Source: Campylobacter insulaenigrae NCTC 12927 (GTDB lineage: Bacteria; Campylobacterota; Campylobacteria; Campylobacterales; Campylobacteraceae). Taken from it: a DNA stretch of 64,000 bases. Under the pieces are notes generated by a model that saw only the letters and a program-made list of their open reading frames with translations, ran no database searches and was not told the origin of the DNA. Positions 1 through 7,960 of this stretch are shown here, one piece after another. The translations under genes were made by a program, and so were the position numbers. The DNA is taken from NCBI RefSeq assembly GCF_000816185.1, contig NZ_CP007770.1, positions 310,001 through 374,000 of the forward strand. The letters run 5' to 3'. Numbering within the stretch: the first letter of the stretch is position 1; every line of letters begins with the position of its first letter.

Positions 1-483
1 AGCATTTTTTGGTACATTGATAGCAAATTTTTCACTTACTACGATGTTGTTTGAGTAACCTCCATAGGTGTTTTCATTATCATGAAATACATCTTTGCAA
101 TTATAAGTGTAGATGGTTTTTCCATTTTCACAAAATTGTTCTTGAGACTTTTTACAAGCTTCGCATTCTCCGCATGAATTTACCATACATCCAACTCCTA
201 CATAATCACCTATTTTAAATTTACTTACATTTTCGCCTATTGCAATGACTTCTCCAGATATTTCATGCCCAGGTACGCAAGGATAAGTTGTTTTGCTCCA
301 TTCGCTTCTTGCCGTGTGTATATCACTATGGCAAATCCCTGCGTATTTGATAGCGATTAAGATATCATTTTTCCCGATTTTATGGCGTGTAAATTCAAAA
401 GGTGTAAATTTAGAATCCTTGCTAAGCATAGCATAACCTTTACTTTTGATACGCCCGTTTTCTAAAAAGATTTTTGAGTCCAT
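1..483 (-). CDS. Zinc-dependent alcohol dehydrogenase, N-terminal part (cut by window edge)
   Basis: The first 161 codons of a medium-chain zinc alcohol dehydrogenase, an NAD(P)-dependent alcohol/aldehyde oxidoreductase. The ATG lies at 481-483 behind a GGAGGAAAA ribosome site. Catalytic-zinc ligands are visible at C51 (motif AGICHSDIH) and H73 (motif PGHEISGEV). The structural zinc site is C104, C107, C110 and C118 (motif SCGECEAC followed by EQFC). The order and spacing suit the cinnamyl-alcohol/YahK-like branch. The Rossmann NAD(P)-binding half lies outside the window, so cofactor preference cannot be read. It appears to be a single gene; the next gene on the same strand is 253 bases upstream. 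Family assignment is firm, substrate unknown. Confidence 0.9.
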   Translation of the reverse strand, partial: MDSKIFLENGRIKSKGYAMLSKDSKFTPFEFTRHKIGKNDILIAIKYAGICHSDIHTARSEWSKTTYPCVPGHEISGEVIAIGENVSKFKIGDYVGVGCMVNSCGECEACKKSQEQFCENGKTIYTYNCKDVFHDNENTYGGYSNNIVVSEKFAINVPKNA

Positions 484-736
484 TTTTCCTCCAGTATTTT
501 TGTATTAATTATTATATTAGCAATCTTTAAATTTCAAAAAATATTTTTCAGAGAAATTTATGAAAAATAAATTATCTTTAGAAGATGATACTAGAATAAA
601 ATTCGTAGACATATAAAATTTTTATGATATTTCTTATAAAGAATAAAATATGAGAAATTATTATTTTACTAGCAGTAGTAAATTTAGAAAAAATTCAAAG
701 CAAGATAAAATAAGCTTAATGTCTTTAAAATAGGCA
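484..736. other. AT-rich intergenic stretch without a convincing gene
   Basis: This stretch separates two minus-strand genes and probably holds the promoter of the dehydrogenase. Only very short plus-strand reading frames are present, at 560-616 (18 codons) and from about 655 (27 codons). Neither has a recognisable product. They could be remnants of a decayed gene, but nothing in the sequence proves it. Confidence 0.4.
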
Positions 737-994
737 TTAAAAATCTTTTTTTATGTCTTTATCATAGCTGATATCAAAAGCTCTATAGATATCGGGTAAA
801 CATTTTCTTATAGCATAATCAAACTTGTAAAAATGATTATAAACTTCTTTGACATTCATATCTTTTGCTTTTGTAAAATCAAAAATTTCAGCATTTTCTA
901 TTTTTGGAATATGCTCATCAAAAAAAGCATAAAATTCTTTTCTTAATTTAAAAAAGTCGTTGAGATTGTTTATCATAGTTTCTTTTTTATCCAT
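737..994 (-). CDS. Small hypothetical protein (85 aa)
   Basis: An 85-residue, mostly charged and helical protein with no signal peptide, membrane segment or cysteine pair. I do not recognise its family. The start is supported by an AAAGGAATACA ribosome site directly before ATG 994. It contains several aromatic residues (motifs EFYAFFDEH and YNHFYKFDYAI) and ends in a lysine/aspartate-rich tail. It lies 64 bases downstream of the moeA stop on the same strand, so it could be read through from the molybdopterin operon, although the AT-rich gap could also hold its own promoter. No function is proposed. Confidence 0.6.
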   Translation of the reverse strand: MDKKETMINNLNDFFKLRKEFYAFFDEHIPKIENAEIFDFTKAKDMNVKEVYNHFYKFDYAIRKCLPDIYRAFDISYDKDIKKDF

Positions 995-1058
995 TGTATT
1001 CCTTTGCTTTTTAGATAATAAATTTATTTTAATTTAAAAAATAAAATAATGCTTACAA

Positions 1059-2240
1059 CTAAGGCATTAAAATAATATCTACTAAATTACCTTCTTTTAA
1101 ATCATCTTTTGCTATCAAAAGTGCAGCTTTGTGATTTAGATTGTTGATGATAGCACTTGAACCTTCTTTTTTACCTTTTAAATTTGCAAATATCTTTCCA
1201 TTTTTAAATTCAATATTACAAGCTATAAATTCCAAATGAGAACTTTTTTTCTTATAATCTTCACTTAAAAAAGCTTGAAATTTATAGTCTGTTTCTTGTA
1301 AAAGCCAAACATTTAGTAATTCTCTTACATAGAGATTGAACATTACCATGGCTGAATATGGAAAACCAGGTAAGGCAAAGATGAATTTATTTTCAAATTT
1401 GGCTATTTTGATGTGTTTGCCAGGTTTTACATCGACTTTATCTATAATAATTTCATAATCTTTTATAGCTTGTTTTAAAAAATCAAAATCACCCATAGAA
1501 ACCCCGCCTGTAGTGATTAAAATATCGCATGAATTTAAAGCTTGCCTTAAAGTGCTTTGTGTGTTTTCTTTATCATCTTTTAAGAGTGGGAAAATTCTAG
1601 TTTGACAATGTAGTTTCTTTGCCATATTTGCTATAGCTACATGATTTGATGAGCGAATTTGTGCAGGGTGATCTAAGCTTTCTCCTAGATCTTTTATTTC
1701 ATTTCCGCTACTTAAAATCCCCACAATAGGTTTTATAAAAACACTAATGTGAAAATACCCAAGTTCAGCTAAAAGTGCTATTTCGCTATAACTTATTTTT
1801 GTGCCTTTTTTGAGTAAAATTTCACCCTCTTTATAGCTTTCACCCTCTTTTCTTACAGCAAATCCTTTATTTACTTTTTCCTTTATGATTAAAATATTAT
1901 CTTTTATTTCTACTTTTTCAATGGGTACTAAAGTATCGCTTCCATCGCTCATTAGTGAGCCTGTAAAAGTTTTGACGCATTCTTTATTTTTAACATTAAA
2001 GGTAGGAAAAATTCCTGCAGGAACTTCTCCTATGATTTTTAAATTTTCATCTTGATTATCAAATTTTATAGCGTAACCATCCATGGCTGAAGTAGGAAAT
2101 TTAGGGTAATTATGCAAAGCTATTATATCAACTGCTAAAATTCTATTTAAACATTCTGTAAGTGATATTTTCTCTACTCTTTCATAAGTTTGAATGTGTT
2201 TGTGGAGTATTTTTAAACTTTCATCGTAGGAAATTAACAT
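1059..2240 (-). CDS. moeA: Molybdopterin molybdenumtransferase MoeA
   Basis: MoeA inserts molybdate into adenylylated molybdopterin in the last step of molybdenum cofactor synthesis in the cytoplasm. The 393-residue length is normal for the family. The substrate-loop motif SAMDGYA is at residues 51-57, the MogA-like motif TTGGVSMGDFDF at 243-254, and ALPGFPYS follows at about 290. The C-terminal beta domain is complete. The start ATG follows a CAGGAGAATAA ribosome site and overlaps the end of moaE by 7 bases, so the genes are translationally linked. The cofactor feeds the formate dehydrogenase encoded across the divergent promoter. Identification is secure. Confidence 0.95.
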   Translation of the reverse strand: MLISYDESLKILHKHIQTYERVEKISLTECLNRILAVDIIALHNYPKFPTSAMDGYAIKFDNQDENLKIIGEVPAGIFPTFNVKNKECVKTFTGSLMSDGSDTLVPIEKVEIKDNILIIKEKVNKGFAVRKEGESYKEGEILLKKGTKISYSEIALLAELGYFHISVFIKPIVGILSSGNEIKDLGESLDHPAQIRSSNHVAIANMAKKLHCQTRIFPLLKDDKENTQSTLRQALNSCDILITTGGVSMGDFDFLKQAIKDYEIIIDKVDVKPGKHIKIAKFENKFIFALPGFPYSAMVMFNLYVRELLNVWLLQETDYKFQAFLSEDYKKKSSHLEFIACNIEFKNGKIFANLKGKKEGSSAIINNLNHKAALLIAKDDLKEGNLVDIILMP

Positions 2241-2695
2241 TTATTCTCCTGATTTCCTAAAATTCCTGCTCCTTTAAGTTTTAAGGAGCGTTCTTTCGCA
2301 TAAATTTTTTGATTATTGATAATATCATACTTCCAAATAGGTGCATTGGCTTTAAAATCTTCCACAAAATCATTAATTAATTCTAAACCTAATTTTCTTT
2401 GTTTGCTTAGAACTCCTGCAAGATAAGAACTCTCATGAATTTTTACCTCATTGATAGAATGAGCAAACATTAAAACAACATTATCCTTGCTTACTTTTTC
2501 TTGCCAATTTTGAAACCATTTTTTTAAAATTGGTTCGTAAATATCAAAACTCAAAGCTTCAATATTAGCTTCATCTCGCACTATACCGCAAAATGTTATC
2601 AAAGCACCACAATTTTTGTCTTTTGAAAATTCATACCATTTTGTATAAATCTTCGTAACATCTAAAGAATTTTGATAAAGCTCAAACACAATCAT
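2234..2695 (-). CDS. moaE: Molybdopterin synthase large subunit MoaE
   Basis: MoaE is the catalytic subunit of molybdopterin synthase. With thiocarboxylated MoaD it converts cyclic pyranopterin monophosphate to molybdopterin. Family motifs include GALITFCGIVRDE near the N-terminus, and APIWKYDI, whose lysine matches the active-site region of MoaE. I chose ATG 2695 (protein starting MIVFELYQ, 153 aa) because it overlaps the moaD stop in an ATGA arrangement. The longer upstream reading has no ribosome site. The gene sits between moaD and moeA in a tightly overlapping operon. Identification is secure. Confidence 0.93.
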   Translation of the reverse strand: MIVFELYQNSLDVTKIYTKWYEFSKDKNCGALITFCGIVRDEANIEALSFDIYEPILKKWFQNWQEKVSKDNVVLMFAHSINEVKIHESSYLAGVLSKQRKLGLELINDFVEDFKANAPIWKYDIINNQKIYAKERSLKLKGAGILGNQENKC

Positions 2696-2913
2696 CCCCC
2701 GCAAACTGGTGGAAGCAAACAAATTTTGTCACCATGTTTAAATTCTACATTTTCATTTGTAATGATCTCATCATTTAAAGCTATGGCACAAAGTTCTAAC
2801 CACTCTTTCAAACTTTCATCTTTTTGAAGTAAAGATTTTAATTCTTTTAAATTTTTTACTTCAAATTCTACACTTTCTTTATTTATAGGTCCTAAAAATT
2901 CAACTTTAATCAT
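2692..2913 (-). CDS. moaD: Molybdopterin synthase sulfur carrier MoaD
   Basis: MoaD is a ubiquitin-fold sulfur carrier. Its C-terminal glycine is converted to a thiocarboxylate and donates sulfur to the pterin held by MoaE. The 73-residue protein ends in PPVCGG, the diagnostic di-glycine tail, and has the family's GDKICLLPPV strand before it. It overlaps moaE by an ATGA junction and starts 3 bases after the multicopper oxidase stop, so all four genes are probably on one transcript. The small size and the tail make the call firm. Confidence 0.93.
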   Translation of the reverse strand: MIKVEFLGPINKESVEFEVKNLKELKSLLQKDESLKEWLELCAIALNDEIITNENVEFKHGDKICLLPPVCGG

Positions 2914-2915
2914 AT

Positions 2916-4487
2916 TTAGTTTTTATCCTCAATTTTTAAAATTCCCATCATTCCAAGATCTTCATGCTCTAAAATGTGACAATGAAACATTCTTATACCA
3001 CTAAAATTTTGATTCATTCTTAGCTTTAATTCTTCACCAGGTCTTATATTGATAGTATCTTGTAATGCTCTAAATTTAGCTTTTGTAACTTTATCTTTAA
3101 ATTTAGAAGAAATCAACTCAAATTGTGTGCCATGTATATGAAAAGGATGGTCCATATGAGAATTATTTTTTATAGTCCATTCTTCTACTTCTCCAACTTT
3201 AGAAATTAGATCGATTCTATTCATATTAAAAGTTTTGCCATTAATTAAAAACATTGAAGCAAGACTTTTTTTGATTTCTTCATCGTTCTTTTTATCAATG
3301 CCATGCATTTGCATATGATCTTCGCTCATTACAACTTCTTTGAAGCTTGTAGCTTCTTTTAAAGGAGGAAATTCGCGTAATTTTTCAGGTATGTTTTCTA
3401 TAGTTTTTTCTATTTTAAGATCAGCTAACATAAGAGTGTAAGGTTTTTCTTTGACAAGCATTTTATCACGATCATAATAAACGCTTTCAAGTTTAAATTC
3501 ACCCTTATTTGCTTTGATTAGCACTTCAACTCTTGAAGCAGGACTTAAAAATAATTCATCTAATTCAATGCTTTGTTCTAAAAGTCCTCCATCTGTTCCT
3601 ACTAAGATAAATTTAGCTCCTTTTATGCGTAATTTTAAATATCTTGCCGCACAAAAATTATAAATACGGATTCTTTGAGTTTCACCAAGTGTTATTTTTG
3701 GTTTTAATTGTCCATTGATAAGAACTAAATTTCCTTCTCTACCATTTAACCAATCGAATAAATTATTATCAGGAATTTGTGCGTTTTCATCTAAACGTAA
3801 ATCACTAATTACCCAATCTTGTTCTTTTAAATGAGACAAAGCATCTTTTTTTGCTTTTACCACAAATACACCAGCTAAACCTTTATAAACTTGCTTTGCT
3901 GTAGTATAGTGTGGGTGTGGATGATACCAGTATGTTCCAGCTGAATTTTCTGGTATTTTAAAGCGATAAATTTTTTCTCTACCAGGCATAATAGGATCGT
4001 GTGGGTTACCATCTTGCTCAGGTGGAATATCAAGTCCATGCCAATGTATAGTTGTTGGTTCTTTGAGATTATTTTTAACTAAAATTTCTACCATATCCCC
4101 TTCATAAACTTCTATTTTAGGTCCTGGTATAGAGCCATTATAAGTAAAACATTTAGTCTTTTTACCTTTAACTAATTCTATTTGACTTTCTTTAATCTCT
4201 ATGCTTGATCTAAAAAAATTCTTTTTTTTACTAGTGTTTTTAAGAAGTTTTAAATTTGTTAATGCTTGTTCACTCGGAAAATCTTTAACATCGAGTAGTT
4301 TGATATTTGGATCTTCCAAACTAATAAAAGAAGTGTCAACGGAATTAGCAGCAGTATGCATATGCTCCATATTATGCATATTATGCATTTCATGCATATT
4401 GTGATGATCGTGTTTATCCATAGCATACATTCCACTGATACTGATTAAATTTAAAGCATTAAATTTCAAAAAAAACCTTCTATCCAT
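2916..4487 (-). CDS. cueO: Tat-exported multicopper oxidase (CueO-like)
   Basis: A three-domain multicopper oxidase of 523 residues, expected to oxidise cuprous ions in the periplasm and so protect against copper. Copper-binding motifs are all visible: HWHG at about 148-151, YHPHPH at 188-193, HPFHIHG at 447-453 and HCHILEHEDLGMM at 502-514, which holds the type 1 copper ligands. The N-terminus carries a twin-arginine motif (DRRFFLK) suiting export of a folded, metal-loaded enzyme. Residues 24-44 are an unusual His/Met-rich tract that could bind copper. It is the first gene of the unit leading into moaD-moaE-moeA and is divergent from nspC. The C. jejuni counterpart is Cj1516. Family call secure; the copper role is from family knowledge. 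Confidence 0.92.
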   Translation of the reverse strand: MDRRFFLKFNALNLISISGMYAMDKHDHHNMHEMHNMHNMEHMHTAANSVDTSFISLEDPNIKLLDVKDFPSEQALTNLKLLKNTSKKKNFFRSSIEIKESQIELVKGKKTKCFTYNGSIPGPKIEVYEGDMVEILVKNNLKEPTTIHWHGLDIPPEQDGNPHDPIMPGREKIYRFKIPENSAGTYWYHPHPHYTTAKQVYKGLAGVFVVKAKKDALSHLKEQDWVISDLRLDENAQIPDNNLFDWLNGREGNLVLINGQLKPKITLGETQRIRIYNFCAARYLKLRIKGAKFILVGTDGGLLEQSIELDELFLSPASRVEVLIKANKGEFKLESVYYDRDKMLVKEKPYTLMLADLKIEKTIENIPEKLREFPPLKEATSFKEVVMSEDHMQMHGIDKKNDEEIKKSLASMFLINGKTFNMNRIDLISKVGEVEEWTIKNNSHMDHPFHIHGTQFELISSKFKDKVTKAKFRALQDTINIRPGEELKLRMNQNFSGIRMFHCHILEHEDLGMMGILKIEDKN

Positions 4488-4564
4488 AATTTATATCCTT
4501 AAATAAAATAAATTTTTAAAAGTAATCATTGTAAATATATTTTGGTAAATGTTTTGAAACAAGT

Positions 4565-4570
4565 TATAAT
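4565..4570 (+). promoter_or_regulatory. Candidate -10 box for nspC
   Basis: A perfect TATAAT in the 135-base divergent region between cueO and nspC, 52 bases before the nspC start. Campylobacter sigma70 promoters usually show only the -10 box plus periodic T-rich DNA upstream, as seen here. Other AT-rich hexamers nearby could serve instead. Confidence 0.4.
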
Positions 4571-4622
4571 TTTATATATTTTTATTATATTCATGTTACA
4601 AATTATAAATTAAAGGAATACG

Positions 4623-5786
4623 ATGCAAATTCAACATTATCTTGATAAAAATTTTCAAACTCCCGCATATATTTTAGAAGAAGAAAAACTTCGAAAAAAT
4701 TGTGAACTTTTGGCTAAAGTTAGCGAGCAAAGTGGAGCAAAGATTTTACTTGCACTAAAAGGATTCGCCTTTTCTGGTGCTATGGATATTGTAGGAGAAT
4801 ATTTATCAGGATGTACTTGTAGTGGGCTTTGGGAAGCCAAATATGCTAAAGAATTTATGAATAAAGAAATTCATACTTTTTCACCTGCATTTAAAGAGGA
4901 TGAAATTGATGAAATTGTAAAACTTTCTCATCATATTGTATTTAATTCTTTTAATCAATTTAAAAAATATAAAGAAAAAGCAAAACAAAAAAGTATAGGT
5001 TTGCGTTGTAATCCTGAAATTTCAGTAGCACCAAAAGAAATTTATAATCCTTGTGGAAAATATTCAAGACTTGGCATTAGAAGTTGTGATTTTGAAAACG
5101 AAGATATAGGTGAAGTTAGTGGTCTTCATTTTCACGCTTTATGTGAAGAAAGTGCACATTCTTTAGAACTTGTATTAAATGCTTTTGAGGATAAATTTCA
5201 GCCCTATATTAAAAAAATGAAATGGATAAATTTTGGTGGCGGTCATCATATCACAAGGCAAGGTTATGATGTACAAAAACTTATAGATATTTGTAAAAAA
5301 TTTTCTGATAAATATAATGTACAAGTGTATCTTGAGCCAGGTGAAGCTATTGGATGGGAATGTGGAAGTTTAGTTGCTAGTGTGATAGATATTGTAGAAA
5401 ATGAAAAAAAAATTGCCATTTTAGATGTATCTAGTGAAGCACATATGCCAGATACTATCATTATGCCTTATACTAGTGAAATTTTAAATGCTAGAATTTT
5501 AGCTAGTCGCGATGGGATGCGATATGGTGAGTTAAAAAAAGGAGAAGTTTCTTATTTACTAGGAGGTAATACGTGTTTAGCAGGTGATATTATGGGTGAA
5601 TATGCTTTTGATAAAGAGCTTTTTGTCGGGCAAAAAATAGTTTTTTTAGATCAAATTCATTATTCTATAGTTAAAAATACAACTTTTAATGGAGTTAGAC
5701 TTCCAAATTTAATGATGTTAGATAAAAATAAAAAATTATCCATAGTTAGAGAGTTTGGTTATGAAAATTATTCAAAACGAAACTAA
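4623..5786 (+). CDS. nspC: Carboxynorspermidine decarboxylase NspC
   Basis: A PLP-dependent decarboxylase of the alanine-racemase-fold group (387 aa). It makes norspermidine or spermidine from the carboxy precursor in the alternative polyamine pathway. The PLP lysine is K46 in LALKGFAFSG. The phosphate-binding glycines are in NFGGGHH, and EPGEAIGWECGSL and LLGGNTCLAGD are family motifs. The start follows an AAAGGAATACG ribosome site. It is transcribed alone, divergent from cueO and 121 bases before the formate dehydrogenase genes, as in C. jejuni (Cj1515c). The partner carboxynorspermidine dehydrogenase is not in the window. Confidence 0.93.
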   Translation: MQIQHYLDKNFQTPAYILEEEKLRKNCELLAKVSEQSGAKILLALKGFAFSGAMDIVGEYLSGCTCSGLWEAKYAKEFMNKEIHTFSPAFKEDEIDEIVKLSHHIVFNSFNQFKKYKEKAKQKSIGLRCNPEISVAPKEIYNPCGKYSRLGIRSCDFENEDIGEVSGLHFHALCEESAHSLELVLNAFEDKFQPYIKKMKWINFGGGHHITRQGYDVQKLIDICKKFSDKYNVQVYLEPGEAIGWECGSLVASVIDIVENEKKIAILDVSSEAHMPDTIIMPYTSEILNARILASRDGMRYGELKKGEVSYLLGGNTCLAGDIMGEYAFDKELFVGQKIVFLDQIHYSIVKNTTFNGVRLPNLMMLDKNKKLSIVREFGYENYSKRN

Positions 5787-5907
5787 GAATAATTTTTTAT
5801 AAAAGTATTTTAAAAATTTATTTTTTTAAATAAAATTTTATTTAAAATAAAAACTAAAAATAAATAAAATCATAATTAAAACTTTACATGATTCAAGGAG
5901 AGCGCTT

Positions 5908-6834
5908 ATGTATAGGATTTTATTAGTATTTTTAGCCTGTTTGAATTTGTCAATGGCTGCAGATTCTATGCCAAAGGGCACGCAAATTTGGAACGAACAA
6001 AGAGTTTTGAATATTAATTCTTATGAAAATTTTGGTACTTTATGGACAAAATTACAAGGAGAATATATTGCAAGTGCAGTATTTATAATACTTATTTTAG
6101 TTATTAGTGCTTTTGCTTTGCATTATATGGTAATAGGTCCAAAGAAATTTTCTCACGATGGAAAAAAAATTTATGCTTTTTCTCTTTTTGAAAGATTATT
6201 TCATTTTGTGGCAGCTATCTCTTGGATTATACTTGTGCCAACGGGCTTAGTTATGATTTTTGGTTCATATTTTGGCGGAGGATTTTTTGTAAGAATGTGT
6301 AAAAATTTGCATGGTATAGCTACAATTTTATTTATCATTTCTATTATTCCTATGCTTTTGTGTTGGATTAAAAGAATGCTTCCAGCTAAATATGATTTAA
6401 GATGGATGATGATAGTCGGTGGGTACTTAAGCAAAGAAAAAAAACCAGTTCCTGCGGGAAAATTTAATTTTGGACAAAAATCTTGGTATTACATAGCTGT
6501 ATTTGGTGGATTTGTTATGATCATAACAGGTGCTTTTATGTTTTTTCTTGATTTTAATTCCACTTCCTTGCAAGCAATTTTTGGTATTTCTCATATAGAT
6601 ATTTTAAGAATATCTGCTATTGTCCACAATATATTGGGGATTTTATGTGCTGTATTTTTTGCTATACATATTTATATGGCTGTGTTTGCTATAAAAGGAA
6701 GCATACATTCGATGATTAGTGGTTATAAAGAAGAAGAAGAAGTTTATATCCTGCATTCTTATTGGTATAAAGAGTTAAGCGATAAAAAGCAAATTAATCC
6801 TTCATATAGCTATGATTCTAAAACGAAATTTTAA
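5908..6834 (+). CDS. fdhC: Formate dehydrogenase cytochrome b subunit
   Basis: The membrane-anchoring di-haem cytochrome b subunit that passes electrons from the periplasmic formate dehydrogenase to menaquinone. The 308-residue protein starts with a signal-like segment (MYRILLVFLACLNLSMAADS) and has about four further hydrophobic helices (near 52-72, 100-122, 135-155 and 195-215) and another near 240-265. Helix histidines in LFHFVAAI, NLHGIATIL, IVHNILGI and FAIHIYMAVF are candidate haem ligands. The start has an AAGGAG site. Here fdhC precedes the catalytic genes, whereas in C. jejuni it follows fdhB as I recall, so the operon has been rearranged. Function well supported. Confidence 0.9.
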   Translation: MYRILLVFLACLNLSMAADSMPKGTQIWNEQRVLNINSYENFGTLWTKLQGEYIASAVFIILILVISAFALHYMVIGPKKFSHDGKKIYAFSLFERLFHFVAAISWIILVPTGLVMIFGSYFGGGFFVRMCKNLHGIATILFIISIIPMLLCWIKRMLPAKYDLRWMMIVGGYLSKEKKPVPAGKFNFGQKSWYYIAVFGGFVMIITGAFMFFLDFNSTSLQAIFGISHIDILRISAIVHNILGILCAVFFAIHIYMAVFAIKGSIHSMISGYKEEEEVYILHSYWYKELSDKKQINPSYSYDSKTKF

Positions 6835-6870
6835 TTTTTTTGTTTGTATAGATTATACAATAAGGAAACA

Positions 6871-7551
6871 ATGATGCAAGATATCGATATTTCTCGTAAA
6901 TATTTTTATGAGTTTTTTTCTAAGGCATTTAATTTTATCGATGAATATGAATTTAAAATTTGGCATGAGCAAATTTTAGTTTTGGCTCAAAAACCTTTAG
7001 AAGACAGTTTAATGAGAGATTTTAAGAATCTTTGTGAGTGCGATTTTGAAAATTTTAAATCCGAACAAAATGCTGTATTTTTTGATTTTTCTTATGTAAA
7101 TGTTCCCATGAGTGCTTCTTTTTATGATGAAGGACGTGATGATGGCAAGATGAAACTACAAGCTTGTGAGATTATGAGAAAAAGTCAATTTCGAAAAAAT
7201 GAAAAATGTAGACAAAGTGAAGATGAGTTTGGCTTTTTATTTGCATTTATGGCTAGCGTTATAGAATATGATTTAAAAATTGCTGAACAATTATTTCGTT
7301 TTGTTATCAATCCTGTAATAGATGAATTTATACAAAAGCTTCAAATTCATAAAAACTCTAAGATATATGTTTGTATAGCAAATATAATGAAAGTATTTTT
7401 TATTAATGAAAGGGCGTATTTGGAAATTCAAGCACCTATTAAAAAAGAAGGTAAAAGTATAGCAGATGAAGCATTGCAAAGATTACCATATGAACCAAGA
7501 CTGCCGACAAAATTTAGCAAAACTCATATAGAGGAATTAAGTAAGCTTTAA
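6871..7551 (+). CDS. TorD-family chaperone for formate dehydrogenase
   Basis: A 226-residue all-helical cytoplasmic chaperone of the TorD/DmsD type. Such proteins bind the Tat signal of a molybdoenzyme and hold it until the cofactor is loaded. Typical features are the early YFYEFFSKAFNF helix, the PMSASFYDEGRDDG segment, and a late acidic/aromatic helix. I chose ATG 6871, which follows TAAGGAAACA, rather than the longer reading beginning 27 bases earlier. It lies 36 bases after fdhC and before the Tat substrates, so FdhA is the probable client. The C. jejuni counterpart is Cj1514c (sometimes called fdhM). Family fairly sure, client by context. Confidence 0.82.
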   Translation: MMQDIDISRKYFYEFFSKAFNFIDEYEFKIWHEQILVLAQKPLEDSLMRDFKNLCECDFENFKSEQNAVFFDFSYVNVPMSASFYDEGRDDGKMKLQACEIMRKSQFRKNEKCRQSEDEFGFLFAFMASVIEYDLKIAEQLFRFVINPVIDEFIQKLQIHKNSKIYVCIANIMKVFFINERAYLEIQAPIKKEGKSIADEALQRLPYEPRLPTKFSKTHIEELSKL

Positions 7552-7678
7552 TAGTTTAATATAATCAAATGTATTTTAGTAACAAAAATATATTATTAAT
7601 AATTATCTCCATTAATAAAAATAAAAATTAAATAAAATATTAAGTAAAAATATGCAAAATTTTTGTGTTTAGTATGTG

Positions 7679-7701
7679 AAAACTTTATAAAATAAAGTTT
7701 T
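7679..7701 (+). repeat. Perfect 10-bp inverted repeat upstream of the fdhA operon
   Basis: AAAACTTTAT and ATAAAGTTTT, separated by three A bases, lie 34-56 bases before the small Tat gene. The centre reads TATAAAAT, a possible -10 box, so this could be an operator overlapping a promoter. A weak terminator for the upstream fdhC-chaperone transcript is the alternative. No long U-run follows, which argues against termination. Confidence 0.45.
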
Positions 7702-7734
7702 AGCAATTATTCTTACTTTGATCAAGGAGGGAAT

Positions 7735-7938
7735 ATGAAAACAAACCAAAGAAGAGATTTTCTTAAAAAATCTTTAAAAATCGGTGCTTTAGGTGTAGTT
7801 GCTAGCGCAAGTGTTAATGCTTTAGCTAAAGATGATTATCAAGAAGAAAATTCCGTAGTTTTGGGAAAAAGTACTAAAAAGGAAGTGCTTTATGAAAAAA
7901 CTATGAATTGGGAAAAATACTACAAAATAGCGTATTAA
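7735..7938 (+). CDS. Small twin-arginine protein of formate dehydrogenase operons
   Basis: A 67-residue protein with a clear twin-arginine signal (QRRDFLKKSLKIGALGVVASASVNALA) followed by only about 35 mostly charged residues. Proteins of this kind occur just upstream of fdhA in many epsilonproteobacteria and are catalogued as formate dehydrogenase-region Tat targets (Cj1513c in C. jejuni). The biochemical role is not established. It could help targeting or assembly of FdhA. A strong AAGGAGGGAAT ribosome site precedes it and fdhA begins 22 bases after its stop, so the two are cotranscribed. Confidence 0.85.
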   Translation: MKTNQRRDFLKKSLKIGALGVVASASVNALAKDDYQEENSVVLGKSTKKEVLYEKTMNWEKYYKIAY

Positions 7939-7960
7939 ATTTTTAAAGAAAGGAAAAATA

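Noticed and set aside
560-735. Two very short plus-strand frames upstream of the dehydrogenase
   Set aside because: Too short, without ribosome sites or recognisable similarity; left as part of the intergenic description.
4201-4404. Open frame antisense to the cueO N-terminus
   Set aside because: It is a shadow of the His/Met-rich coding region with no ribosome site and no plausible product.
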